Positions 33,131 through 40,798 of a DNA stretch of 64,000 nt are shown here, in pieces; position 1 is the stretch's first letter; every line of letters starts with the position of its first letter. Below the pieces are notes generated by a model. That model was not told where the DNA came from and searched no databases. It saw only the letters and a program-made list of their open reading frames with translations. The stretch is from JAKFWI01 sp031399165 (lineage in GTDB: Bacteria > Pseudomonadota > Alphaproteobacteria > Caulobacterales > Aquidulcibacteraceae), in contig JANNOO010000005.1 in NCBI GenBank assembly GCA_031399165.1, forward strand, positions 111,391-175,390. Reading direction: 5' to 3'. The translations under genes and the position numbers were made by a program.

Positions 33131-33793
33131 ATGGGTGAAGCCGAGAAACATCTGGCGGCGGTGGACAGAAAGATGGCGAAAGTCATCGCCAGCCATGATC
33201 CGTTCCCGACCAAATTCCCTAAACACAACGATCCGTATGAAGCGCTCATCCGCGCTGTCGTATTTCAGCAGCTTTCAGGCAAGGCGGCCAACACGATCCA
33301 CGGCCGCGTCATCGCACTGTTTCCTGGCAAGAAACACCCTGACCCCGAAGATTTGCTAGGCGCGAAAGATGAAACGCTCCGCAGCGCCGGCCTATCGCGT
33401 CAGAAATCTGCGGCGCTGAAGGATATCGCACAGAAGCGGATCGACGGGATTATCCCCGCCGCCAAAGCGCTGGCGAAGCTGGAGGATGAGGAAATTATCA
33501 GCCGCCTCACCGCCGCCCGCGGCGTCGGCCGCTGGACGGTGGAGATGTATCTGATCTTCTCGCTGGGCCGGCCGGACGTGCTGCCGATCGACGATCTGGG
33601 CGTACGCAAGGGCGCGGAGAAAATCCTGCGCCGCACCTTCACACCAAAAGAACTTGCCGCCTATGGCGAACGGTGGGGACCATGGCGCAGCGCCGCCGCC
33701 TGGCATTGCTGGCGCGCCATAGACACTGTGACAATGGAGAAAAAAACGCCGCGCTCCAGCGACAAGCCTAAGAAGGCCGCACGCACGAAATGA
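33131..33793 (+). CDS. DNA-3-methyladenine glycosylase II, HhH-GPD family
   Basis: The 220-residue protein is a base-excision repair glycosylase removing alkylated purines. The helix-hairpin-helix and catalytic Asp are in ARGVGRWTVEMYLIFSLGR and VLPIDDLGVRKG, the AlkA/MAG arrangement; it is the short form without the N-terminal AlkA domain. The stop overlaps the next gene as ATGA. It is 3 bp downstream of ubiA, so probably cotranscribed with it. Confidence 0.92.
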   Translation: MGEAEKHLAAVDRKMAKVIASHDPFPTKFPKHNDPYEALIRAVVFQQLSGKAANTIHGRVIALFPGKKHPDPEDLLGAKDETLRSAGLSRQKSAALKDIAQKRIDGIIPAAKALAKLEDEEIISRLTAARGVGRWTVEMYLIFSLGRPDVLPIDDLGVRKGAEKILRRTFTPKELAAYGERWGPWRSAAAWHCWRAIDTVTMEKKTPRSSDKPKKAARTK

Positions 33794-34434
33794 GTATTGC
33801 GCCGGCCGGCCGCGCCGCCTTCATTCGCGACAACACGCGCCTCCTGAAGCCGCCGCATTGTCCGGAAATAATACTCAACCTCGCCGACGACGCGGTCGCG
33901 CTCTGGGAACTGACAGAAGAACAACTCGGCGAGATCGGGCTGCCGCCGCCGTTCTGGGCCTTCGCCTGGGCTGGCGGCCAGGCATTGGCGCGCTACGTGC
34001 TCGACAATCCAGACATCGTGCGCGGCAAGAGCGTGCTCGACGTCGCATCAGGATGCGGGCTTGTGGCCATAGCGGCGATGAAGGCGGGCGCCGCCAGCGC
34101 AATAGCGATTGATCTCGATCCGTTCGCGGCTGAAGCGGCCTTGCTCAACGCCGCCGCCAACGGCGTAACAATTGCCGCGCGCACCGCCGACGCGCTTGCA
34201 AGCCCGCCGGTGGAGGACGTCATCCTCGTTGGCGATCTCTTCTATGACAGGGATATCGCACTGGAACTGCTTGCCTGGCTGAACGCCGCACGCGGCGCAG
34301 TGCTGATTGGCGATCCGGACCGCACCTATCTGCCAAAAGACCATCTCATCAAACTTACCGATTACGCCGTGCCGGTAAGCCGCGCCCTGGAAGATGCCGA
34401 GATCAAACGCACCGGCGTTTGGCGACTCGCCTAG
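33790..34434 (+). CDS. Class I SAM-dependent methyltransferase, ETFB-lysine methyltransferase-like
   Basis: This 214-residue methyltransferase has the SAM motif I VLDVASGCGLVAIAAMKAG, motif II AIDLDPFAAEAALLNAAANG and a later GDPDRTYLP. The compact architecture and opening (FIRDNTRLLKPPHCPEI) resemble the PrmA-related group whose mammalian member methylates the electron transfer flavoprotein beta subunit. Whether that is the substrate here is not shown. It starts in an ATGA overlap with the glycosylase gene. Confidence 0.85.
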   Translation: MSIAPAGRAAFIRDNTRLLKPPHCPEIILNLADDAVALWELTEEQLGEIGLPPPFWAFAWAGGQALARYVLDNPDIVRGKSVLDVASGCGLVAIAAMKAGAASAIAIDLDPFAAEAALLNAAANGVTIAARTADALASPPVEDVILVGDLFYDRDIALELLAWLNAARGAVLIGDPDRTYLPKDHLIKLTDYAVPVSRALEDAEIKRTGVWRLA

Positions 34435-34465
34435 CTTTTGGCCCCGGCGCACTTATCTGAAAGAT

Positions 34466-34774
34466 ATGACCACGCCCGCTTACGAAATAGCGCTAGAGGA
34501 AGACGGCGGGCGCGGCCGCTACGTCATCAAGCTGCCAGACGGTCTGGAAGCCGAAATGACGTTCCAGCGCCAGAATACGCCAGACGGCGTGCTGATGATC
34601 ATCGACCATACCGGCGTTCCCGAAGCACATGAGGGCAAGGGCCTGGCATTTCAGCTTTTGACGCGGGCCGTCGCCGATGCACGCGCCCAGAATTCAAAGA
34701 TTCGTCCGCGCTGTTCGTATGTCGTGGCGCAGTTCGCCCGGCACGCCAAGGAATGGGCCGACGTGCTGGGCTAA
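34466..34774 (+). CDS. GNAT-fold N-acetyltransferase, YjdJ/Nat2 type
   Basis: This small protein of 102 residues belongs to the minimal GCN5-like group (PF14542 type): FQRQNTPDGVLMIIDHTGVP, then HEGKGLAFQLLTRAVADARAQ, then IRPRCSYVVAQFARH. These are short GNAT folds with an acetyl-CoA site and poorly known substrates. It starts at an ATG 31 bp after the methyltransferase. Its last 4 bp overlap the convergent SUMF1-fold gene. Confidence 0.85.
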   Translation: MTTPAYEIALEEDGGRGRYVIKLPDGLEAEMTFQRQNTPDGVLMIIDHTGVPEAHEGKGLAFQLLTRAVADARAQNSKIRPRCSYVVAQFARHAKEWADVLG

Positions 34775-35658
34775 GGCGTCTCGACTACCCGCACGACGCG
34801 AAAACCCACGGCGGTGTCCCGGTCGCCGGCGTGCGATCGGTCGGCGGCGCGGGAAATGTCCGATCTCGCCACCCATGAGCCGCCGCGCACCACGCGCTGA
34901 CTGCAATCGCCCGTAAGCACCGGCCCGGCGTTGGCAGGCTGACCGTCAAGCACCGGCCGGAAGCAATCCTGCGTCCATTCCCAGACATTGCCGGCGACAT
35001 CGAACAGGCCAAACGGATTGGCCTGATAACTCCCCACAGGCTGGGCGCGGCCAAAGCCGCAATCGCCAGTATTGGCGCCGTCGCGCGCGCCGATGTTACA
35101 GGCAGGCGCCTGATCACCCCACCAATACTCCGTATAAGGCGCGTCGACGCTGGTAACGCCCCGCGCAGCGTATTCCCATTCGGCTTCGCTCGGCAGACGG
35201 TAGGATTTGCCAGTGCTATTCGATAGCCAGGCTGCATACTGATTGGCTTCTTCGAAGGTCATGTTGGCGGCTGGAAATATGTCCTCGTTCGCGCCGGGCA
35301 CGGACACCGCCGCGCACCCGCCCGCGGCCACGCACGCCCGCCATTCGCCAAATTTGATCTCGTATTTCGATATCGCCAGAAGGGCGGCCAGCGTAATGCG
35401 CTGTGGCGGACGTTCCGTCTCGTAATCATCGCCGCCGGGCCGGGCGCCCATCGTAAACGAACCTACGGGCAGCATGATCATTTCCGGGCATGCCGGCGGT
35501 CCCGCGGCGCAGTCATGGAACGCCGCGCCGGGCGCGGCGCGCAGCAGGCGCGCATCGCCGTCCTGCGGCCAGACCACCAGACCGACCAGTCCCAGCGCCG
35601 CGACGCCGACCGCCGCCACGCCTGAGACCCACATTCTCGAAGTTGCGTCGATCATCAT
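34771..35658 (-). CDS. SUMF1/FGE-sulfatase-fold protein, membrane-anchored
   Basis: The 295-residue protein has an N-terminal membrane helix (about residues 8-28), then an FGE-sulfatase domain: MIMLPVGSFTMGA at its start, YRLPSEAEWEYAARG, VAGNVWEWTQD and RVVRGGSW near the end. In true formylglycine-generating enzymes two catalytic cysteines follow the RGGSW block; here it continues VARSDISRAADRSHAG with none, so that chemistry is unlikely. Several other cysteines suggest disulfides. Its ATG overlaps the lipoprotein stop as ATGA. A second paralogue is at 48755-49555. Confidence 0.88.
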   Translation of the reverse strand: MMIDATSRMWVSGVAAVGVAALGLVGLVVWPQDGDARLLRAAPGAAFHDCAAGPPACPEMIMLPVGSFTMGARPGGDDYETERPPQRITLAALLAISKYEIKFGEWRACVAAGGCAAVSVPGANEDIFPAANMTFEEANQYAAWLSNSTGKSYRLPSEAEWEYAARGVTSVDAPYTEYWWGDQAPACNIGARDGANTGDCGFGRAQPVGSYQANPFGLFDVAGNVWEWTQDCFRPVLDGQPANAGPVLTGDCSQRVVRGGSWVARSDISRAADRSHAGDRDTAVGFRVVRVVETP

Positions 35659-36143
35659 TCCACCGAACAGAACAATCCGTCGCCTGACTTGGCCTGCCCG
35701 GTCGTGCAAGCGACATCCAGCAGCGGCCCCATCATTTCCTGCACCTCTTCGATGCGCGCGCTCAAAGCACGCGCAGTAATCGCTTCGTTTGGATCACGCG
35801 CCAGCCAGGCGGGCGGAGCGACCGTTGCGCAAGATTGTTCCGTGAATTTAAGATCGGCGCAAAGCCGTTCCTTCGTGACGAGAAACTCCAGCGCCGCTGC
35901 GCGCAGGCGCTTGGACACGCCGATCAGTTCGTCGCCGCCCGTTTCCAGCGTCTCGACCAATTCGCCGGCTGAGGCGATGCGATCGTTGAACATGCCGATC
36001 CTGCCGGCGTCGATGCCGAGAATAAACGCCGCCTCGTCGCCGAAGCGCTCGTCGTCATGGGCCGAAGCGGGCGCACCGGGGTAGGTCGTCGCGCAGGCCG
36101 CCAGCGCCAGCCCGCAAATCATCGCCGCCAATAGCCGCATCAC
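35655..36143 (-). CDS. Putative lipoprotein linked to the SUMF1-fold gene
   Basis: The 162-residue product begins MMRLLAAMICGLALAACATT, a signal peptide with lipobox LAAC, so it is likely anchored to the outer membrane. The mature part is mostly helical with three further cysteines (ERLCADL, EQSCATV, DVACTTG). No family recognised. Its stop overlaps the start of the SUMF1-fold gene by ATGA, so both are made from one message and may work together at the envelope. Confidence 0.72.
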   Translation of the reverse strand: MMRLLAAMICGLALAACATTYPGAPASAHDDERFGDEAAFILGIDAGRIGMFNDRIASAGELVETLETGGDELIGVSKRLRAAALEFLVTKERLCADLKFTEQSCATVAPPAWLARDPNEAITARALSARIEEVQEMMGPLLDVACTTGQAKSGDGLFCSVE

Positions 36144-36220
36144 TCTTCTCCCACCTCGGCCGACCCTATAGGGACGATCCTTGCGGCGCCAGCAAGGCGC
36201 CCGCCGGAGCCGGTCAAGAG

Positions 36221-37726
36221 ATGGCGTACAAATCCCTGCGCGAGTTCATCGCGAAGCTCGACGCCGAGGGTGCGCTGGCGCGCGTTGCAGAGCCGGTCTC
36301 GACGCATCTGGAAATGACTGAAATCAGCGACCGTCTCATCCGCAAGGCCGGCCCGGCGGTGATCTTCGAAAAGCCAGTGCATGCCGATGGCCGCGCCGCG
36401 GAAATGCCGGCGCTGTGCAATCTGTTCGGCACGGTCAAACGCGTCGCCAGCGCCGTGACGATGGACGGCAAGGCGCGGACAAGCGCCGCTGATCTGCGCG
36501 AGGTCGGCGAATTGTTGGCGTTCCTGCGTCAGCCCGAACCGCCGCGCGGCTTCAAAGATGCGCTCGAACTTCTACCGCTGATGAAGAATGTGATGGCGAT
36601 GCGGCCCAACACCGTCTCGCGCGCGCCGTGCCAGGAGGTGGTGCTCGAAGGCAATGCTATCGATCTTGACCGCCTGCCGATCCAGACCTGCTGGCCCGGC
36701 GACATTGGCCCACTTATCACCTGGCCGCTCGTCGTCACCAAAGGCCCCTTTGACTCGAAGGAAGACGATTACAATCTCGGCATCTACCGCATGCAGAAGC
36801 TCGACAAGCGCCGCACGCTAATGCGCTGGCTGAAGCATCGCGGTGGGGCGCAGCATTACGCGCGCTGGAAAAAGGAAAAGCCCGAGCCCTTGCCCGCCGC
36901 CGCCGTGATCGGCGCCGATCCCGGCGTAATCCTCGGCGCTGTGACGCCTGTGCCCGACACGCTTAGCGAATATCAATTCGCTGGCCTGTTGCGCGGCCGC
37001 AAGGTCGATCTCGCGCCGTGCAAGACTATTCCGCTGAAAGTGCCCGCCGAGGCCGAGATCGTCCTCGAAGGCCATGTGATGCTTGACGAATTCGAGGATG
37101 AAGGCCCGTTCGGCGATCACACCGGCTATTACAATTCGGTCGAAAAATTTCCAGTGTTCCAGATCAGCGCCATCACCATGCGCCGCGATCCGATCTATCA
37201 CACGACTTATACGGGCCGCCCGCCCGATGAGCCGAGCATCCTCGGCGAGGCGCTCAACGAAGTGTTCATCCCGCTCCTGCAGCAGCAATTCCCGGAGATC
37301 CGCGATTTCTGGCTGCCGCCCGAAGGCTGCTCCTATCGCATCGCCGTGATCGCGATGAAGAAGGCGTATCCCGGCCACGCCAAGCGCGTGATGATGGGCG
37401 CGTGGAGCTTCCTGCGCCAGTTCATGTACACGAAATGGATCATCGTCGTGGACGACGATGTGAACGCGCGCGACTGGAAAGACGTGATGTGGGCGATAGC
37501 CACGCGCATGGACCCCGCCCGCGACACCACCGTGATCGAAAGCACGCCGATCGATTATCTCGATTTCGCCAGCCCCGAAGAAAGCCTCGGCAGCAAAATC
37601 GGGCTAGACGCCACCAACAAACTGCCGCCGGAAACCAAGCGCGAATGGGGCCGGCTGATCTCGATGGACGCGAAAGTAGTCGAGGCGGTGACGGAGAAAT
37701 GGGGAAAGTTGGGGCTGGCGCCCTGA
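36221..37726 (+). CDS. ubiD: 3-octaprenyl-4-hydroxybenzoate decarboxylase
   Basis: UbiD uses prenylated FMN to decarboxylate the prenylated hydroxybenzoate ring in ubiquinone synthesis. The 501-residue protein has family segments YNLGIYRMQKLDKRRTLMRW, the acidic loop DEFEDEGPFGDHTGYYN, and WIIVVDDDVNARDWKDVMW. Length is normal. It would act after UbiA (32198-33127) and needs UbiX for its cofactor; ubiX is not in this window. A strong terminator hairpin follows the stop. Confidence 0.96.
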   Translation: MAYKSLREFIAKLDAEGALARVAEPVSTHLEMTEISDRLIRKAGPAVIFEKPVHADGRAAEMPALCNLFGTVKRVASAVTMDGKARTSAADLREVGELLAFLRQPEPPRGFKDALELLPLMKNVMAMRPNTVSRAPCQEVVLEGNAIDLDRLPIQTCWPGDIGPLITWPLVVTKGPFDSKEDDYNLGIYRMQKLDKRRTLMRWLKHRGGAQHYARWKKEKPEPLPAAAVIGADPGVILGAVTPVPDTLSEYQFAGLLRGRKVDLAPCKTIPLKVPAEAEIVLEGHVMLDEFEDEGPFGDHTGYYNSVEKFPVFQISAITMRRDPIYHTTYTGRPPDEPSILGEALNEVFIPLLQQQFPEIRDFWLPPEGCSYRIAVIAMKKAYPGHAKRVMMGAWSFLRQFMYTKWIIVVDDDVNARDWKDVMWAIATRMDPARDTTVIESTPIDYLDFASPEESLGSKIGLDATNKLPPETKREWGRLISMDAKVVEAVTEKWGKLGLAP

Positions 37727-37732
37727 AACGAC

Positions 37733-37763
37733 AAAGGCCGGCCCCACCACAGGGCCGGCCTTT
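37733..37763 (+). terminator. Terminator hairpin after ubiD
   Basis: AAAGGCCGGCCC (37733-37744) pairs with GGGCCGGCCTTT (37752-37763) around a 7-nt loop, 7 bp past the ubiD stop. The closing AAA/TTT pairs supply a short T run. As nothing faces it from the right, it mainly serves ubiD. Confidence 0.8.
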
Positions 37764-37947
37764 GGAACACCACGTCTACACACACCACCAGACCCGACGC
37801 CTTCGGAAGGTTTTTATGCCGTCGAGCACTGGAAGACATTAGCGCGAAACGGTGAACAGCTGGTTTCCGTAAGCGAAACAATCTCTTAATAACCTTCCCG
37901 AATGTAGCTGCGCGCGCTAGGTTGGCCACCATATCTGGAGGCGCCCC

Positions 37948-38355
37948 GTGACCAAGCTCGAAATTGCTGCGTTTTACAGCGCTATAAATGTGCTGATCCT
38001 GGTGATTTTGATCTTCGGCGTGGTCTCCGCCCGCCGCGCCAACCGCGTGGTGCTGGGCGATGGCGGCAATCCTGTGGTGCTGCGCGCCGTACGCGCCCAC
38101 GGAAACGCTGCCGAAACCATCCCGGTGGCGATCGGCGCGCTGCTGTTTCTGTCGCTGCTTGATCCGATTCCCAGCTGGGCGATGCACCTGCTGGGCGCCG
38201 CGTTTACGGCCGGACGCCTAGCCCATGGCTATGGCGTTTCGACCTTCACTGGGCCTGGGCCCGGCCCTGGCCGCATGATCGGCATGGGCCTGACTACGTT
38301 CAGCTTGATTGGCTTCGCCATCGCCCTGTTTTGGGGGGCCTTCGTACGGGCGTGA
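37948..38355 (+). CDS. MAPEG family membrane protein
   Basis: The 135-residue protein has four membrane helices and the MAPEG core (RRANRVVLGDGG, then VLRAVRAHGNAAETIPVAIGAL, which includes the conserved R-x-H-x-N-x-x-E). Bacterial members of the YecN group are glutathione S-transferase-like or of unknown use. GTG start with GGAGG 8 nt upstream. It is separated by ~220 bp from ubiD, where I see only the terminator, and by 45 bp from pmbA. Confidence 0.9.
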   Translation: MTKLEIAAFYSAINVLILVILIFGVVSARRANRVVLGDGGNPVVLRAVRAHGNAAETIPVAIGALLFLSLLDPIPSWAMHLLGAAFTAGRLAHGYGVSTFTGPGPGPGRMIGMGLTTFSLIGFAIALFWGAFVRA

Positions 38356-38400
38356 GCAAGCCGCATTGCGGCGGGGGCGAGAGCGGGCCATGTAGGGCCC

Positions 38401-39744
38401 ATGCCTTTTGACGCTGACGCCGCAAGCCTGCTCGACAATCTCATCGCCGCCGCCCGGCGCCATGGCGCCGAGGCCGCCGACGCCAGCCTGTCAACGCGCG
38501 AGAGCGTGTCGGTCGATGTCCGTCTTGGCGCTTTCGAAGGCGTTGAGCGCGAGGAGAGCAGGTCAATCGCGCTGCGCGCGCTGGTTGGCAAACGTCAGGC
38601 TGGCGCCACGTCCACCGACCTTTCGCCGAACGGCCTGGCGATGCTGGCCGAGCGCGTGGTGGCGATGGCCAAGGCTGCGCCCGAAGATCCTTATTGCGGC
38701 CTCGCCGATCCGTCGCTCCTCGCTCAATCTATCGCGGACCTGGATACCGAAGACAGCGCCCACCCCGACGCCAAGGCGCTCGAAGACCTCGCCCGCGCCG
38801 CTGAGGACGCCTCGCGCGCCGTGCCGGGCGTGACCAATTCTTCCGGCGGCGGCGCCAGCTTCGATCACGGCGCCTTCGCGCTGGCCACGTCTACGGGCTT
38901 CCGCGGCGGCGCGCGCGGCACCACCTACAGCGTCTGGGCCTCGCCCCTCGCCGAGCGCGACGGCCTCAAGGAACGCGATTGGGAGAGCCGCACCACAAGG
39001 TTCCTCAACGAACTTCCATCGCCCGAACTGATCGGCCGCATCGCCGGCGAACGCGCCGTGGCGCGCCTTGGCCCGCGCAAGATCGAAAGCCAGAAGGCGG
39101 CGGTTATTTATGAGAACCGTATTGCGCGCGGGCTGCTTGGGCCGCTGCTTGGCGCCATCTCCGGCGGGGCGGTCGCGCGCGGCGTTTCCTTCCTGCGCGA
39201 CGAACTGGGCAAGCGCATCTTTGCCGCCGGGATTGAGGTCGAGGACGATCCATTGCGCGCGCGCGGGCTTTCCTCGCGTCCGTTCGACGGCGAAGGCGTC
39301 GCGGTGCGCCGCCGCGCGTTGATCGAAGACGGGGTGTTGACGACGTGGCTGCTAAACAGCGCCGCCGCCCGGCAACTCGGCCTGCAGACCACCGGCCACG
39401 CGACGCTCGGCCATGGCGGCCCGCCCGGCATTGGTTCTTCCAACATCACGCTGAAGGCGGGCGAAGGTGATCTGAGTGATCTTTTAAAGCACGCAGGCAA
39501 AGGCCTCGTCGTACAGGAAACCTTCTCCCCGTCGGTGAACCCCAATAACGGCGACTATTCTGTCGGCATTGCAGGCTTTTGGTTTGAAAACGGGGAGCGG
39601 GCCTTCCCCGTCAGCGAAATCACCGTCGCAGGCAATCTCAAAGATATGTACGCCCGGCTTGTTCCCGGCGGCGATCTTGACCGGCGCGGCGGCGTCGATG
39701 CGCCCAGCCTGCTGATCGATGACCTCACCATCGCCGGACTCTGA
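38401..39744 (+). CDS. pmbA: PmbA/TldE, non-catalytic partner of TldD
   Basis: The 447-residue protein shares the TldD/PmbA fold but lacks HExxxH, as expected for TldE. Family segments include VTNSSGGGASFDHGAFALAT, GPLLGAISGGAVARGVSFL and FSPSVNPNNGDYSVG. It forms the heterodimeric protease with TldD (21146-22558). The coding end overlaps the next gene by 26 bp. It opens the large plus-strand block that continues into lipopolysaccharide genes. Confidence 0.95.
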   Translation: MPFDADAASLLDNLIAAARRHGAEAADASLSTRESVSVDVRLGAFEGVEREESRSIALRALVGKRQAGATSTDLSPNGLAMLAERVVAMAKAAPEDPYCGLADPSLLAQSIADLDTEDSAHPDAKALEDLARAAEDASRAVPGVTNSSGGGASFDHGAFALATSTGFRGGARGTTYSVWASPLAERDGLKERDWESRTTRFLNELPSPELIGRIAGERAVARLGPRKIESQKAAVIYENRIARGLLGPLLGAISGGAVARGVSFLRDELGKRIFAAGIEVEDDPLRARGLSSRPFDGEGVAVRRRALIEDGVLTTWLLNSAAARQLGLQTTGHATLGHGGPPGIGSSNITLKAGEGDLSDLLKHAGKGLVVQETFSPSVNPNNGDYSVGIAGFWFENGERAFPVSEITVAGNLKDMYARLVPGGDLDRRGGVDAPSLLIDDLTIAGL

Positions 39745-40549
39745 AGCCGCGCGCGCCGATCTGGCGCTGATCCGGGAAACCGTCTTCGCCTGCGGGCCGA
39801 TGCTGCGCGATGCGTTCGGCGCCAAAGTGAAGATGTGGTCCAAGCCAGGCGGCAGCCCGGTGACAGAAATCGACCTGGCCCTGGACGATCTCCTGAGAAC
39901 GCGCCTCATGGCGGCGCGCCCGGATTATGGCTGGCTCTCCGAAGAAAGCCCCGACGACCGATCGCGCCTAGCCTGCAACCGCACCTTTATCGTCGATCCG
40001 CTGGACGGCACCGCTTCGTTTATCAAGGGCAAGCCGGAATTCGGGATCGCTGTCGCGCTCGCCGAAGCCGGAACCGTGATCGCCGGCGTGATGTACAATC
40101 CAATCACCGAGGAATTGTTCGACGCCTCCTACGGCAACGGTGCGCGCCTCAATGGCGCGCCTATCCGGACCTCCAGCGCCGCCTCGCTTGAACAAGCCCG
40201 GATCCTTGCGCCGAAGACGTTCTTCTCCAGCCGCACTTGGCCATCGCCCTGGCCCGCTATGCATATCGATCAGCGCGGCGCGTTGACCTATCGCTTGGCC
40301 CTTGTCGCGGCCGGCAAATTTGATGGCACGGCCAGTCTTGGGCTCAAGAACGAATGGGACATAGCCGCCGGCGCGATTCTGATCAGCGAAGCCGGTGGGC
40401 GGGCCACCGATCCATGGAACGAAAAGCTGCGCTTTAATCAGCCCGATCCGCGCGTTCCGGGTCTCGTGGCGGCTGGCGCCAAACTGCATCCTTTATTAAT
40501 CGAACGCCTGCGAGTAACGCCCCATCCACGCGCAGAGGGAATGGCATGA
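39719..40549 (+). CDS. Inositol monophosphatase family protein, CysQ-like
   Basis: The 276-residue Mg-dependent phosphatase carries the metal motifs LSEESPDD, IVDPLDGTASFIKGK (DPxDGT) and WDIAAGAILISEAGG. The group includes CysQ, which hydrolyses 3'-phosphoadenosine 5'-phosphate, and inositol or fructose bisphosphatases; the position beside pmbA and DUF4170 is the usual alphaproteobacterial context of a CysQ-like member, but substrate is not proven. The start overlaps pmbA and the end overlaps DUF4170 by ATGA. Confidence 0.9.
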   Translation: MTSPSPDSEAARADLALIRETVFACGPMLRDAFGAKVKMWSKPGGSPVTEIDLALDDLLRTRLMAARPDYGWLSEESPDDRSRLACNRTFIVDPLDGTASFIKGKPEFGIAVALAEAGTVIAGVMYNPITEELFDASYGNGARLNGAPIRTSSAASLEQARILAPKTFFSSRTWPSPWPAMHIDQRGALTYRLALVAAGKFDGTASLGLKNEWDIAAGAILISEAGGRATDPWNEKLRFNQPDPRVPGLVAAGAKLHPLLIERLRVTPHPRAEGMA

Positions 40550-40794
40550 GCCAACAAGATACGCCGCAATTGTTGCATCTGGTCATTGGTGGAGAACTGA
40601 GCCGGCTGGACAAGCCGCAATTCGATGATCTGACGAGGATCGATTTCGTCGGCGCCTACCCGAATTACAAGTCCGCGTATGACGCGTGGAAAGCCGCCGC
40701 GCAGCGCACCGTCGACAATGCACGCATGCGCTATTTCATCCTGCATGCTCACAAACTGCTCGACCCGGCTACGGGCGAAACCCACGAGCATTGA
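40546..40794 (+). CDS. DUF4170 family protein
   Basis: This soluble 82-residue protein reads QLLHLVIGGELSRLDKPQF, then IDFVGAYPNYKSAYDAWK, then AQRTVDNARMRYFILH, which is the DUF4170 pattern. The family is small and almost limited to alphaproteobacteria, with no assigned biochemical function. It starts in an ATGA overlap with the phosphatase and is followed 5 bp later by the exporter, so it sits in the middle of the operon. Confidence 0.9.
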   Translation: MSQQDTPQLLHLVIGGELSRLDKPQFDDLTRIDFVGAYPNYKSAYDAWKAAAQRTVDNARMRYFILHAHKLLDPATGETHEH

Positions 40795-40798
40795 GAGG

